Below, piece by piece: positions 18,201-25,368 of a DNA stretch of 64,000 nucleotides. The DNA is from G963678255 sp963678255 (GTDB lineage: Bacteria > Cloacimonadota > Cloacimonadia > Cloacimonadales > WRIO01), in NCBI GenBank assembly GCA_963678255.2, contig CAXXTW010000001.1:682001-746000 (forward strand), written 5' to 3'. The first letter of the stretch is position 1; every line of letters starts with the position of its first letter. The translations under genes were made by a program, and so were the position numbers. The notes under the pieces are model-generated. The model worked only from the letters and a program-made list of their open reading frames with translations. It did not search any database and was not told the origin of the DNA.

Positions 18201-20400
18201 TATAAAAATAGACTACCCAAATTATACAATTAAAGAGAATTTGATATTAGATAATGCCAGCCTAACAAATGAATGTTATTATGCGACTAATTCTATTACA
18301 GCAGGTTCTCCAACCAACAATGTTACTCTCTCAGCTGATAATGTTTTGTTTAAATCAGAAAACGAAATTACCCTATCTCCAGGCTTTGTTGCTCCATTAG
18401 GCACAAATTTTATGGCTGAAATCGGAGATATCTTAGTTAAAGAGGCTAAAATTGTAACATACTCCTATGATAATTATGGCAGATTGAAAGCTATTGGTAA
18501 AGCTGATGAAGAAAAATATTATGCAGAATACAATTATGATATTAATGGTCAAATAATTCAAGAAAAATTAAGCGTAAAATTAAATCCAATATCTGTAGGA
18601 TATACATATAATATTAGTGGTCATTTGCAGGATTTATCAACTCCAAATGATATATTTTTAGAACACATTGTGTATGAACCTAATGGAAATATTTCTCAGT
18701 TAAACTTTAAGGATTATACATATAATTTTTCTTACAATAATTTAGGGCGACTTACTTCAGCAGATAACGATAACAATAATGATTTTGATTATTCAGGTAT
18801 TACATACGATGCAAATGGCAATTTCTTAACCTTAGCTAAAGGTAACAGTTTAAAAACTTATGTTTATAACAGTGGAACTGATCAGGTAAAAAATACAACA
18901 GGAAGCTCAATCAATGATTATCAATATGATTTAAACGGAAATGTCAATGTATCAACTCCAAAAAGTATGACTATCGACTATGATAAATATACAGGAAGCA
19001 CAATAAGCATTTCTCTGCAGGTAAATAATGAAAATCCAGAATATATCTATTATAGTTATAATAGCTCTGGCGAAAGAGTTATGAAACAAGCAAATTTACA
19101 GGGAGGTATTTTAAAAACAGCATATCTTCGTGGACTTGGAGACTACCCTATATTTGAAGTGGATGAATCAGGAAATGTTTTGAATTATATCTATTCTCCA
19201 ACGGGACTAATCTGTAAATCAAAAAATAATAATGAATTCTATGTCATTAAAGATCATCTGGGGTCAACTCGTAAAGTCCTTTCTGCAGGTGTTGTTGTTA
19301 CTTCCTACTATTATGATGCTTTTGGTAATATCATGGAGTCTTCAATTTCTGAAGACATTTCCTATCAATATACCGGTCAGGAATTTGATGAAGAAACAGG
19401 ATTACATAATTTCCGAGCCAGGCTGTATGATTCTGAATTGATGCGTTTCTATTCTGTGGATCCTCAAGGACAAACTCCTTCCCCTTACCTTTTCTGCGGG
19501 AATTCACCAGTTATGTACACAGATCCTGATGGGGAGTTCTTTTTTGCTCCAATAATTATTGGAGCTTTCATAGGAGGATACATGTCAGGAATGAATTCTT
19601 ATGTATCCGGCGAAGGGCTATGGTATCAAGAAATGTTCAAAGGTATGGCTGTTGGAGCCGTCGGAGGATTTCTAGGTGCTTTTGGAAATCCTGCAAACCT
19701 TGGCTCTTCTATTGGATGGGGTGCTGTTGAGGGTGCAGCAACTGGAGCATTAAGTTCTGCTTTAGATAAGAGAAGCGCAGCAGAAGGTGCCTTAATTGGA
19801 GCTGGATTTGGAGCAGTTGGTGGGTTTTTAAGATCAGAGCATTTTAGAAATGCTATTAAGGGAAATGGATTTATTAATGATGAGACCAGATTTAACAAAT
19901 TATTAGCTGAGGGTAACTATGATGAATTAGCGAAATGGGGAGGTGGAAAGTTTGTGTCTAAAACGAATAAAGAATTTTGGGGAGACCAAATATCATGTTC
20001 TGGAGGAACAGAAAATGCTACTGGATTAATCTACTATAATGAGGATTCTTTTAGTGACGCAAACGAAAAAGGTAGAGTAGCAAATTCTTTTGCCAAGTTT
20101 AAAATTGTAATGTTGAAGGAAAAGCAGTTAGCTAATGAATGGAAAATGAACAGATTGGAAACTAAAATTAATCCAAAAGGAGATTTCTCTTTGCAGAAAG
20201 CAGAAACAAAATCTTGGCTATATATGTACAGAAATAGAGGCTTATTAGGCTCGTCTAATCCTGGAGGTAGCTTCATGATTAAACAACAAGAAGCTTACAA
20301 TTATGAGTTTTCAACTGAAGGTATTCGCCCTCTATTTAAAGAATTAGCTATTCAGAAAAAATGGTGGCACTTTATATATTCAATACCGAGAATCTATTAA
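12238..20400 (+). CDS. Giant secreted RHS-repeat protein with unknown C-terminal toxin-like tip
   Basis: ATG 12238 is chosen over 12211 because a TTGGAGGAGAG site precedes it, giving 2720 residues. In order: a signal peptide (MKKRKFSFLTCLFLILLLTC...); a beta-rich N-terminal region like that of RHS/SpvB-type shells; a propeller-like stretch (about 440-900); a carbohydrate-binding-like domain (about 1200-1375, 'YTGKNSLKLVS'...'ISYWDDILVQ'); a LamG-like domain (about 1440-1620); YD/RHS repeats; an inserted 'ITAGSPTNNVTLSADNVLF'...'ITLSPGFVAPLGTNFMAEIG' module (about 2020-2065); the RHS core end ('YVIKDHLGSTRKVL', 'YQYTGQEFDEETGLHNFRAR', 'SPYLFCGNSPVMYTDPDGEF'); a Gly-rich hydrophobic segment (about 2435-2540); and a tip of about 180 residues that I do not recognise. 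Such proteins are antibacterial polymorphic toxins or surface shells. Genes at 20413-21148 may supply immunity. Confidence 0.88.
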   Translation: MKKRKFSFLTCLFLILLLTCNFALLFSEETFEQPTASNFASNFSSSVIQNISEKVNKSTGTVNFSVPISISNLSLNLTYSNNGVNEIVKKKNVFTPTSVLGLGWDLPKNSIVRFHNNTKTITDDIFYLKLNGQFIKLIYDGNNGDVLDYVAETDNTLRIQYNSNTNTDNWVVFSGMQKMIFGENDDSNHPFSSKAKTICIGNWIGNSIISKDENGVNCQSNFTTEWFLTTVTDQFDNAIHYTYNQAIEKVGFGDVPYTQAVYLYSIFNDYGYSINLNYEDKEIYEYADPHTEMTEPEIRTENGIATKFYDGYQEQYEKKYLLSIYLKKDDSILTEIDFDYKENNLISFINTDNNFKKRLLRGIQILNNENELQSYTKYSYYESDDASDQNNIIKHKGFIQTIQTEKGANVTYSYEKKTINNNYASIINPGTQYNSPKVFPHNNYIVTTWREIGTTNILVEARYWNGNQWHNFLQPFTIENVENYYKEEDGVKKTDDINVILENNFFAIMNRTHCNTGTSRDLYIFNWDENTSSWKNPVTFSMPFSGDNNEGKILMGSGDRYIVAVGSKSGFVYRFTMDYNLNWSGGFDQDLGEPGLDETTIANTPGYELIAYKNYYLINFQTLGIINIYDRYLWGYYIDQNLSWTFFNLPTLNYFCYTDDMSSNSQWLPLATGFIVLASNQGEYYYNWDENFNGQRIPIGNSSVDIGLGGNGDMFGVFNSGVTWGLRWNGLSVCKKDNFEGTQSCIGDDVIIRKNYSSDGWVQFWKFNVNNNSWLMDYNNTNLCFPRTIKTKGNLAGVTYKLSSNDSFDNGIKFFSRDNTGWHLLSTYNNSSYQQLSFRVGQDFFAYEENNTLRINIVNDRDELIPVDIPANISNLSTLSIIDSDLNNLWLSNSSSLEPNWLAGATYLKILRINNEMKNFESFPVSEISINAGLQTLNTMFEYSDPYFLNNSINFGTLTTMNNANNCTLGKIVQNSCRTINDDVRYWGLPWTVFMYDSENNYLQHTLTNYDIIPTYNVQDDRTYKIIKTSEFAYKKPNQILVSETHYSYDESTGTNNKYKRGRLLTEENSCINEKRKEYKYFDEIYTPYVAFPAFNPIIGTVSKIEDVIVSASANTFLPLEGNKWVQSKTYQWDGITPYQNFTWWNDSEPDDNSGWIKTSEITQIDAKGRVIESQDMFNTLSMVKFGYNDAIPVLSGTNCKYNEVFYQNYEEVNKNNAWYSTKTNQSVSQEESYTGKNSLKLVSTNSNTAQSYLICKELLIDVNYNKNSKILFSAFVKADSFDDLHIQLKYWLDSDDDDSEDDGEWKYPPCVYYTNENSGRWKKLEVLLDLTTIDQHQLIKKIIAIGRHQGSNSKISYWDDILVQPVESSITTTAYDPITLQKTFETDDSGNTICYEYDRFSKLSVIHSKENTLMTGKDYHISKQENYRSFTDPNINYSFASQYGFFEGFDNFNSINKWSTLSGNWNINSSCLKQSEIQNTNAKIYTQIDQTNNMIYSWEQKALSGSNCGLHIMASNTGSNMGNSYLIWTNGSKVLFYVSNNNSLTLKKQSESLDNVNGRWTVIYYNKQISVYINGKRSLFVDLVQDGLPVYNTGTYVAFRAYNTIVNFKSLAVYNNPSASVVYSDYLERELQKQTLDKGGIIVAQTIYDAWGRPSVTTLPGLYENEHFNLKQNYANFNFLTDTMSGDILTKVSDDYPYSQVKYERSPLSRKIEEGSPGAVNAIKSQGSHSVKYFYDLDPSPYMTSCNYSNASCSKTVDPNGISVVQIKDNEGKLLYTIADADAVNGIEKNITGYAYDSKGNCTQIFNPNYYNPPSGMESSDYIITNTYNGAGRKISTNSTNIGSQRSFYSKKGRLIFSQDQKGIDQGYYNYVSYDQLGRVIESGYKYGLWLNFNDPEDNDMGSQPEDRNAGIWRIRKYYDINGTICGLRGGLYEVQTNNDEDPESEVIEKFKYNKKGDIIQKTEKILSFDDNFSFVTKYDYDVAGNVIKIDYPNYTIKENLILDNASLTNECYYATNSITAGSPTNNVTLSADNVLFKSENEITLSPGFVAPLGTNFMAEIGDILVKEAKIVTYSYDNYGRLKAIGKADEEKYYAEYNYDINGQIIQEKLSVKLNPISVGYTYNISGHLQDLSTPNDIFLEHIVYEPNGNISQLNFKDYTYNFSYNNLGRLTSADNDNNNDFDYSGITYDANGNFLTLAKGNSLKTYVYNSGTDQVKNTTGSSINDYQYDLNGNVNVSTPKSMTIDYDKYTGSTISISLQVNNENPEYIYYSYNSSGERVMKQANLQGGILKTAYLRGLGDYPIFEVDESGNVLNYIYSPTGLICKSKNNNEFYVIKDHLGSTRKVLSAGVVVTSYYYDAFGNIMESSISEDISYQYTGQEFDEETGLHNFRARLYDSELMRFYSVDPQGQTPSPYLFCGNSPVMYTDPDGEFFFAPIIIGAFIGGYMSGMNSYVSGEGLWYQEMFKGMAVGAVGGFLGAFGNPANLGSSIGWGAVEGAATGALSSALDKRSAAEGALIGAGFGAVGGFLRSEHFRNAIKGNGFINDETRFNKLLAEGNYDELAKWGGGKFVSKTNKEFWGDQISCSGGTENATGLIYYNEDSFSDANEKGRVANSFAKFKIVMLKEKQLANEWKMNRLETKINPKGDFSLQKAETKSWLYMYRNRGLLGSSNPGGSFMIKQQEAYNYEFSTEGIRPLFKELAIQKKWWHFIYSIPRIY

Positions 20401-20412
20401 GAGGTAAGACAT

Positions 20413-20556
20413 ATGAATGATATTAAGAAAATATTTTGTTCAATCAGTATTTTAATTTTTTGCTTAAGTATTTACGCAGCAGAATTTATTGGTGCTTGGT
20501 CATTTATTTTTGTAAAAAGAGTAATGGACCCAATTCCTGATTCTGTTTTAAATTAA
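20413..20556 (+). pseudogene. Signal-peptide fragment of a broken gene
   Basis: An ATG with a GAGGT ribosome-binding site, 12 bases after the RHS stop, opens a 47-residue frame. It has a signal peptide (IFCSISILIFCLSIYAA) followed by 'EFIGAWSFIFVKRVMDPIPD' and stops at 20554-20556. The next frame (20561) has no ribosome-binding site and lacks a signal. Removing one T within AATTAAT (20551-20557) fuses both into one secreted protein (...DSVLNNT-MPGEMIFKVKV...). I therefore read this as the 5' part of a frameshifted gene, or as a sequencing indel. Confidence 0.6.
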
Positions 20557-20560
20557 TACT

Positions 20561-21148
20561 ATGCCAGGGGAAATGATCTTTAAAGTAAAAGTAAATAACT
20601 CTGGTGAAATTATTGAATGCAGTTTACTAAGCTCAACTTATAGTAATGAAAATACTATATATAAAAATATCACAAAGAATATTACAAAATGGCAAGTTAT
20701 GCCATTTGATTCATCACTTAATGAATGTATATTTGAAGATTTGGTTATTCATGTTTATCCTGATAGCAGAGGGGTTCCTGTAATAGGTATATTTAATTTT
20801 TTGCAATCAAGTAAAATGACTACTTCTGGACGTTATATATTTACAAATATAGAAGAAAAAAAAATTAGACTTTCATCAGAATTTTTGTTTAAAAAAAAAA
20901 TAACACTAGATTCTAAATATAAAGATATCATAAAAAATGATACTCTGATTGTTGATGTCTATCTTGAAAAATCGATTATAATTTCGGATTACAAAGTGAT
21001 TAAAAGTATTGACAAGAGTATAGATAAAGCAATTGTCAATGAGATGAAGAATTATTGGTATTTTTTACCAAAAACCAATAAAAAGGGAAAATGGTTAAAT
21101 TGTTGGGAAAGAATCAAAATAACAAAGGATGATATTGTTTTTGAATAA
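20561..21148 (+). pseudogene. Two-domain TonB-C-like protein, main part; candidate immunity protein of the RHS tip
   Basis: A 195-residue frame with two units like the TonB C-terminal fold. The first is 'EMIFKVKVNNSGEIIECSLL... NITKNITKWQVMPF' and the second is 'DTLIVDVYLEKSIIISDYKV... IVNEMKNYWYFLP'. The pattern of a beta-hairpin, then 'I..C/Y.L/V.SS', then a helix ending in 'W' is typical of TonB_C/AgmX-type domains. It lies directly after the giant RHS gene, where immunity genes usually sit, and with the signal peptide of 20413-20556 it would be periplasmic. No TonB-type membrane anchor or proline-rich linker is present, so an energy-transducer role is unlikely. The immunity role is inferred from position only. 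Confidence 0.5.
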
Positions 21149-21535
21149 AAGTTCAACATGTTTTCAGGTTCTATCCTACAATTTTAATTTGTATTATATG
21201 ATGTCACTTTCATATTCCAGATAAAAATCTCGTTAAGAGGTGTATCTAATAAAAGAACAATTTATTATAAGTGTGTTGCGAAAATACTACTATTGCAACA
21301 GGCTATATCTTCTATAAACCTTGTGTTCTTATGATTTCAATTTGTCATACAATTTCAAAAAAAGCAGGATATAATCTTTACTGGATTAAAGCCTGCCTCA
21401 AGAACTTATATATGTATTCGATTTGATTCCTATTTAAAAAGATTCAAATGGATTGACAATAACTTGGTTACAGTCACAGTCTCTTGTTCATATCAAGTAT
21501 GACGTTGCCATTGGGATTTACATGCTGATAAATGA
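21149..21535. other. Gene-free spacer before the orphan RHS tip
   Basis: 387 bases of AT-rich DNA with stops in all frames. I see no clear promoter, terminator or RNA. RHS-like coding is not readable before about 21560, so the upstream part of the following RHS frame appears to be lost rather than frameshifted here. Confidence 0.6.
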
Positions 21536-23065
21536 GTGGAGTTAGTGCCCTATAATCTTCTGTGGACATTCAATATCACCTCAATTACTTGGAAGTCAGC
21601 AGAAGAAAACACAAAAACCTATAGATATGATTATGAATATGATGATCTTTACAGATTAAAATCTGGTATTTTCCGCTCAAAAACAAATTCAGCAGCTTGG
21701 ACTTTAGCCAACGGTGCATACAATTCAGAAAAAAATCTTGTATATGATTATAACGGCAATATCAAATCTCTACAACGAACTGATAATAATGGTGTTCTGA
21801 GTGATAACTTAGGGTATGAATACAATGGTAACAAAATAGTTGCTGTAAACGACTTGAATCAATCAGATTTAGGATATTTTAAAAACGGAACAGAAAAAAA
21901 ATCAATAACTGGTTTACCAGAGTATGAATATGATCAAAACGGTAACTTAGTACTTGACAAGAACAAAGGAATTACCGTAGAATACAATTTTAATAATCTT
22001 CCTGTCTTGATAACTTTTAATTCAGGAGAGAGAATAGAGTGGCTTTATACATCATCTGGTCAAAAGATTAGAAAGAATGTCTATAGTCAAAATGGTAATC
22101 TTGTATCAAAAACTGATTATGTAGGTGGTATGGAATTTGAAAATGAAGTTTTGACTTTTATCTCAAACGATGAAGGGCGAATCAGACCATTGGTAGGAAC
22201 AGTAACTGAGTTTAAGTATGAATATGACATCAAGGATCACCTCGGCAATGTCCGTATGACAATAACCCCAGATGACAACGTGCCGAAGATTCTACAAGAA
22301 GATAGTTACTACCCCTTTGGCCTAAAAATCGCTGGCATGACTACTATTACAGGCTCTGAGAATAAATATACCTACAATGGAAAAGAGCTTGTCGATGATT
22401 TCGATCTGAATTGGTATCACTATGGTGCAAGGTACTATGATCCCACTCTCGGTAGATGGCATAGCATCGATCCAGCGGATGAGTTCCATAGTCCATATGC
22501 ATACTGCGGAAACAACCCAATCAATTTTTATGATCCTAATGGAATGTGGGCAGATCCAATTCAAAATGGAGAATTAAGGGGATGGTATGGTAACAATTGG
22601 AATACTAGAGCTTCAACTTTTGGTATGGTTAGAAAATATTCTGATGGGTCTCCTAAAAATCACAGTGGTTTTGATATATTTGCAAAAAAAGGAACTGATA
22701 CCTATGCTTGTTTGACAGGGAAAATTATCGCATTAGGCAAACAAAAAGATTGGGGAAACTATGTTGTTATTAAAGCAAATATTTGTAAAGAAGCAAATGG
22801 CAAGCAAGTTACAGAAACAAAGTATTTTTTATATGCTCATCTTAGTAAAATATTAGTACAAGTCGGTGATGAAGTTAAAGAAGGAGCAACAATTGCAAAA
22901 ACAGGCAATTCAGGCAATGCTGGAAATGATCCAAAAGAATTTCATTTACATTTTGAAGTAAATATGAATTGGGAAAATCCACTAAAGAGAGAAGATCCCC
23001 AAAATTATATGAGTAAAGAGTTTATGCAAAAAGAACCTAATAAAGAAAATCAGACAGGGAATTAA
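21536..23065 (+). CDS. Orphan RHS tip with C-terminal M23 (LytM) peptidase toxin domain
   Basis: A 509-residue frame that begins inside an RHS repeat ('NITSITWKSAEENTKTYRYD'), with no signal peptide and no ribosome-binding site. It is therefore a 5'-truncated RHS gene or a displaced tip cassette. Residues 1-335 hold YD repeats and the RHS core end ('YDIKDHLGNVRMTITPD', 'YGARYYDPTLGRWHSIDPAD', 'SPYAYCGNNPINFYDPNGMW'). After this boundary the tip is an M23 metallopeptidase: HSGFD (His376 and Asp380 as the HxxxD zinc ligands) and HLHFE (His470, His472). This family cuts peptidoglycan cross-links. The next gene encodes a secreted protein and is the natural immunity candidate. Expression of the orphan is doubtful without recombination into a full RHS gene. 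Confidence 0.8.
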   Translation: MELVPYNLLWTFNITSITWKSAEENTKTYRYDYEYDDLYRLKSGIFRSKTNSAAWTLANGAYNSEKNLVYDYNGNIKSLQRTDNNGVLSDNLGYEYNGNKIVAVNDLNQSDLGYFKNGTEKKSITGLPEYEYDQNGNLVLDKNKGITVEYNFNNLPVLITFNSGERIEWLYTSSGQKIRKNVYSQNGNLVSKTDYVGGMEFENEVLTFISNDEGRIRPLVGTVTEFKYEYDIKDHLGNVRMTITPDDNVPKILQEDSYYPFGLKIAGMTTITGSENKYTYNGKELVDDFDLNWYHYGARYYDPTLGRWHSIDPADEFHSPYAYCGNNPINFYDPNGMWADPIQNGELRGWYGNNWNTRASTFGMVRKYSDGSPKNHSGFDIFAKKGTDTYACLTGKIIALGKQKDWGNYVVIKANICKEANGKQVTETKYFLYAHLSKILVQVGDEVKEGATIAKTGNSGNAGNDPKEFHLHFEVNMNWENPLKREDPQNYMSKEFMQKEPNKENQTGN

Positions 23066-23075
23066 TGGAGTTATT

Positions 23076-23714
23076 ATGAAAACATTTTTTACTATAATGT
23101 ATATTTGTTTTTTTTCATATTTGTTTGGAGAACAAATTGTGTTTAATAAGGGTAACCTCTCTTTCAAAATTTCTTATGAAGAATCATCATATAGCTCTTT
23201 ATTTGAAAAACAAAAAGTAATTGATGTAGATTCTTTATTTGTTATAAATGAGAGATCTGATTCTATTTATGTATTTTTTGTAGATAAAAGAATGATATTC
23301 TTTTGCTCCAAAAAAAATGATTGTTACAATCTTTTCGATGTTCAAGGTGATGAATATGAAATGTTTTTTTATTTTTTCTATATAGATTTAAACAATGATA
23401 ATTTAAAAGAAATAATAATCTTTTCTACTAATGATGAAGAGGGTAGAGTTTCAATATTTAAATTTGATAACGAATACAAAGATCTAAAATTGATTTTTAA
23501 GCATGATTATTATTATTATAAATTCTCAGAAGGTATAACTGATGATGTAAAAATAAAAAATGGAAAAATTTATTTCTTGTATTCTCCTCCATCAACAGAA
23601 AATGAAAAATTTATATTAAAAAAGGGAATGATTGATTTTACAAATGATAAAAGTAAGGAAATTTATTTTAGTCCAATATCAATAATTACAAAAGAAGAAT
23701 GGGAAAAATTTTAA
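23076..23714 (+). CDS. Secreted protein of unknown function; candidate immunity to the M23 RHS tip
   Basis: A 212-residue protein with a signal peptide (MKTFFTIMYICFFSYLFG), starting 10 bases after the RHS-M23 gene with a GGAG site. The mature part is rich in aromatic and acidic residues, with beta-strand patterns such as 'FFYIDLNNDNLKEIIIFSTN' (FG-GAP/VCBS-like 'DLNNDNLKEIIIF') and 'GRVSIFKFDNEYKDLKLIF'. This recalls one blade of a beta-propeller-type protein. A periplasmic location fits protection against a peptidoglycan-cutting toxin. No known immunity family is recognised; the role is inferred from gene order and export. Confidence 0.6.
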   Translation: MKTFFTIMYICFFSYLFGEQIVFNKGNLSFKISYEESSYSSLFEKQKVIDVDSLFVINERSDSIYVFFVDKRMIFFCSKKNDCYNLFDVQGDEYEMFFYFFYIDLNNDNLKEIIIFSTNDEEGRVSIFKFDNEYKDLKLIFKHDYYYYKFSEGITDDVKIKNGKIYFLYSPPSTENEKFILKKGMIDFTNDKSKEIYFSPISIITKEEWEKF

Positions 23715-24242
23715 CATTGGTTACTGGAAGCGAAGCTGTCACCAGCGGAAAAGAACCATGTAAGTATTATAGATTATCAACAACATAGAAACATGATAAA
23801 TCTGAACACTCAAATATCAGTTGCTTTCTTTTACAATTTATTTTTCAAATTGAGACAGTGCTGTAAATTTATTAATAGATTAGAAGACCATTAGCTGTTG
23901 TTGTATCACCCGATTTATAACTGATTGATTTGAATCTGATTCCTCTTTCATTCAGGGTTGAAATTGAATATTACGTTCGTGGAGAGCCACCATGTCGGAG
24001 AAATAGAGCTATGTTAACGGACAGAAAACCACCTAAATGATGGTTCGAGTATTTTGATAAGATTTCCTCATATTGAAAAGAGAAGACTATAAAACGTAAT
24101 CTAATGATGAATTGTGAGTTATGAATGATAAATGTGGGAGAGTAAGCTACCCCGCTTATCAAAAAAATAGTCTGCAAGTAAGCTTAGTATCCCATTTTTT
24201 CCTTGACGAATAACTTTAGTTTTCCTAATAATGTGAAATGAT

Positions 24243-24338
24243 GGATTCTGGAAAAAAATCAGGAAGAATGTTTATGAGTATGATGGAGGAAAATTTACAC
24301 TGATAACCAAAACTGACGATGTTAATGGTGAATCGTAA
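24243..24338 (+). pseudogene. RHS-repeat relic
   Basis: The frame from about 24243 reads KKIRKNVYEYDGGKFTLITK and then TDDVNGES before a stop at 24336-24338. It parallels 'GQKIRKNVYSQNGNLVSKTD' in the orphan RHS gene (near 22060-22120). Only about 30 codons survive, so this is a fragment of a third RHS gene copy. Confidence 0.6.
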
Positions 24339-24424
24339 ATTATGAGTGGTAAACGTAATCTAATGGTGAATGGTAAATTATGAGTGGTAAACGTAATCTA
24401 ATGGTGAATGGTAAATTATGAGTG
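24324..24424. repeat. 38-bp tandem repeat, about 2.7 copies
   Basis: Units start at 24324, 24362 and 24400 with AATGGTGAAT, followed by (C/G)GTAAATTATGAGTGGTAAA and CGTAATCT. The third unit decays after 25 bases. A diverged relative (CGTAATCTAATGATGAATTG) sits at about 24094-24113. The array begins inside the RHS relic. It is too short and lacks spacers, so it is not a CRISPR. Confidence 0.85.
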
Positions 24425-24521
24425 ATGAATGTTGGAAATCCTGATAATGTTTTTGCTGAAGCTTCATTGCTTCGCAGAACATTTATGATGAATGGTCTGA
24501 CAACAAAGTAAAGGATAATAA

Positions 24522-24698
24522 ATGGAGAATATCATTAAAGAAAAAACATTTATTATTGTTTTGAGAATAGTGAAACTATATAAATATCTACAAGAAAAGC
24601 ATGAGACAGTCCTATCAAAACAATTACTTAGGAGTGGAACTTCAATTGGTGCAATGGTAAGAGAAGCTGATACTTTTTCTCATCCAAAGCGAAGCTAG
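24522..24698 (+). pseudogene. Truncated four-helix-bundle protein (23S rRNA intervening-sequence / S23 family)
   Basis: The 58-residue frame reads MENIIKEKTFIIVLRIVKLY, KYLQEKHETVLSKQLLRSGT and SIGAMVREAD. This is the characteristic first half of the S23/IVP four-helix-bundle family, usually about 115-125 residues. It then breaks into 'TFSHPKRS' and a stop, so the last two helices are missing. I could not find them downstream. Family members are common as solitary genes in FCB-group genomes, and their function is unclear. Confidence 0.7.
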
Positions 24699-25247
24699 CC
24701 TGAATAGCTAAGTAGAAAACAATCATGTTAATAATTAAACCTTTAGCCCAGATCAGAATCTGAGCATTAAAACTCGGTTTCAAAAAACAACAAGATACAA
24801 TCTTTCAAGAGCACTTTCATTACATATAGCTTCGCATAATATAATGAAACTGCTTATTAGCTTGTTTTAAGGTAAAGCAAATTGTCGTATTTGGTTCAAA
24901 TTATCTGCAAACAAGATGTTCGCAGAACGAGTTATCTTTCTCACCATAGGGACTGGATGAGAAAGAGACAAGAATTTCGAGTCCGAACCGAACTTGCTCA
25001 AAAAGAGGTTAACGCCACTTATCCGTTTTTATCAGGGAGAAATATAGTTGTTACTCAGAAATAGAAGAAGATCTGATGAAATTATTTCATTATTTGTAAA
25101 GATTTATTACTGGATGTGTCAAGAATACATCGATATGGAGCTTATAGATTCACTTTTCTCGACTATAAGTTCGAGAGTTAGTTAATGGGAGCTTATCTAT
25201 TTTAGACTGTCTCCTTTCTTACAAAATCTAATAAAATAACATTTTTA

Positions 25248-25275
25248 TTGACAAAGCATAAAGCATTAGTAAATT
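25248..25275 (+). promoter_or_regulatory. Candidate promoter of the sugar-transport operon
   Basis: TTGACA at 25248-25253 is a perfect -35 box. The best -10 candidate is TAAATT at 25270-25275 after 16 bp, which is weak. It lies 110 bases before the GTG start of the transport operon and upstream of a hairpin leader. Confidence 0.4.
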
Positions 25276-25313
25276 TAATTCTGGTTGTGAAGGAAAATAA
25301 ATAAAGTTGTCAT

Positions 25314-25368
25314 AAAAAGGGTAGAGTTTATTGAAAGATAAGTATTGATTTTAATAAACCCTTTTTTA
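25314..25368 (+). promoter_or_regulatory. Leader hairpin with T-run: possible attenuator of the transport operon
   Basis: AAAAAGGG (25314-25321) plus TTTATT (25327-25332) can pair with AATAAACCC and the following T-run (25353-25367), leaving a 5-nt bulge (TAGAG) and a loop of about 20 nt. The arrangement looks like an intrinsic terminator. It lies between the candidate promoter and the GTG start at 25386, so it could attenuate the operon. Alternatively it ends transcription from upstream. No known riboswitch class is recognised. Confidence 0.4.

Noticed and set aside
19626..19898. 90-aa - strand ORF rich in Ala and Pro
   Set aside because: It is the antisense shadow of the Gly/Ala-rich segment of the RHS protein.
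20413..21148. TonB energy-transducer system
   Set aside because: There is no membrane-anchored proline-rich TonB linker and no ExbB/ExbD genes; only the C-terminal fold is suggested, twice, in a secreted protein.
24324..24424. Tandem repeat as a possible CRISPR array
   Set aside because: Units are contiguous 38-mers without unique spacers, fewer than three copies, and no cas genes are nearby.
24882..25064. 60-residue + strand ORF in the decayed region
   Set aside because: No ribosome-binding site, no recognisable motif, and surrounded by pseudogene debris; probably chance.
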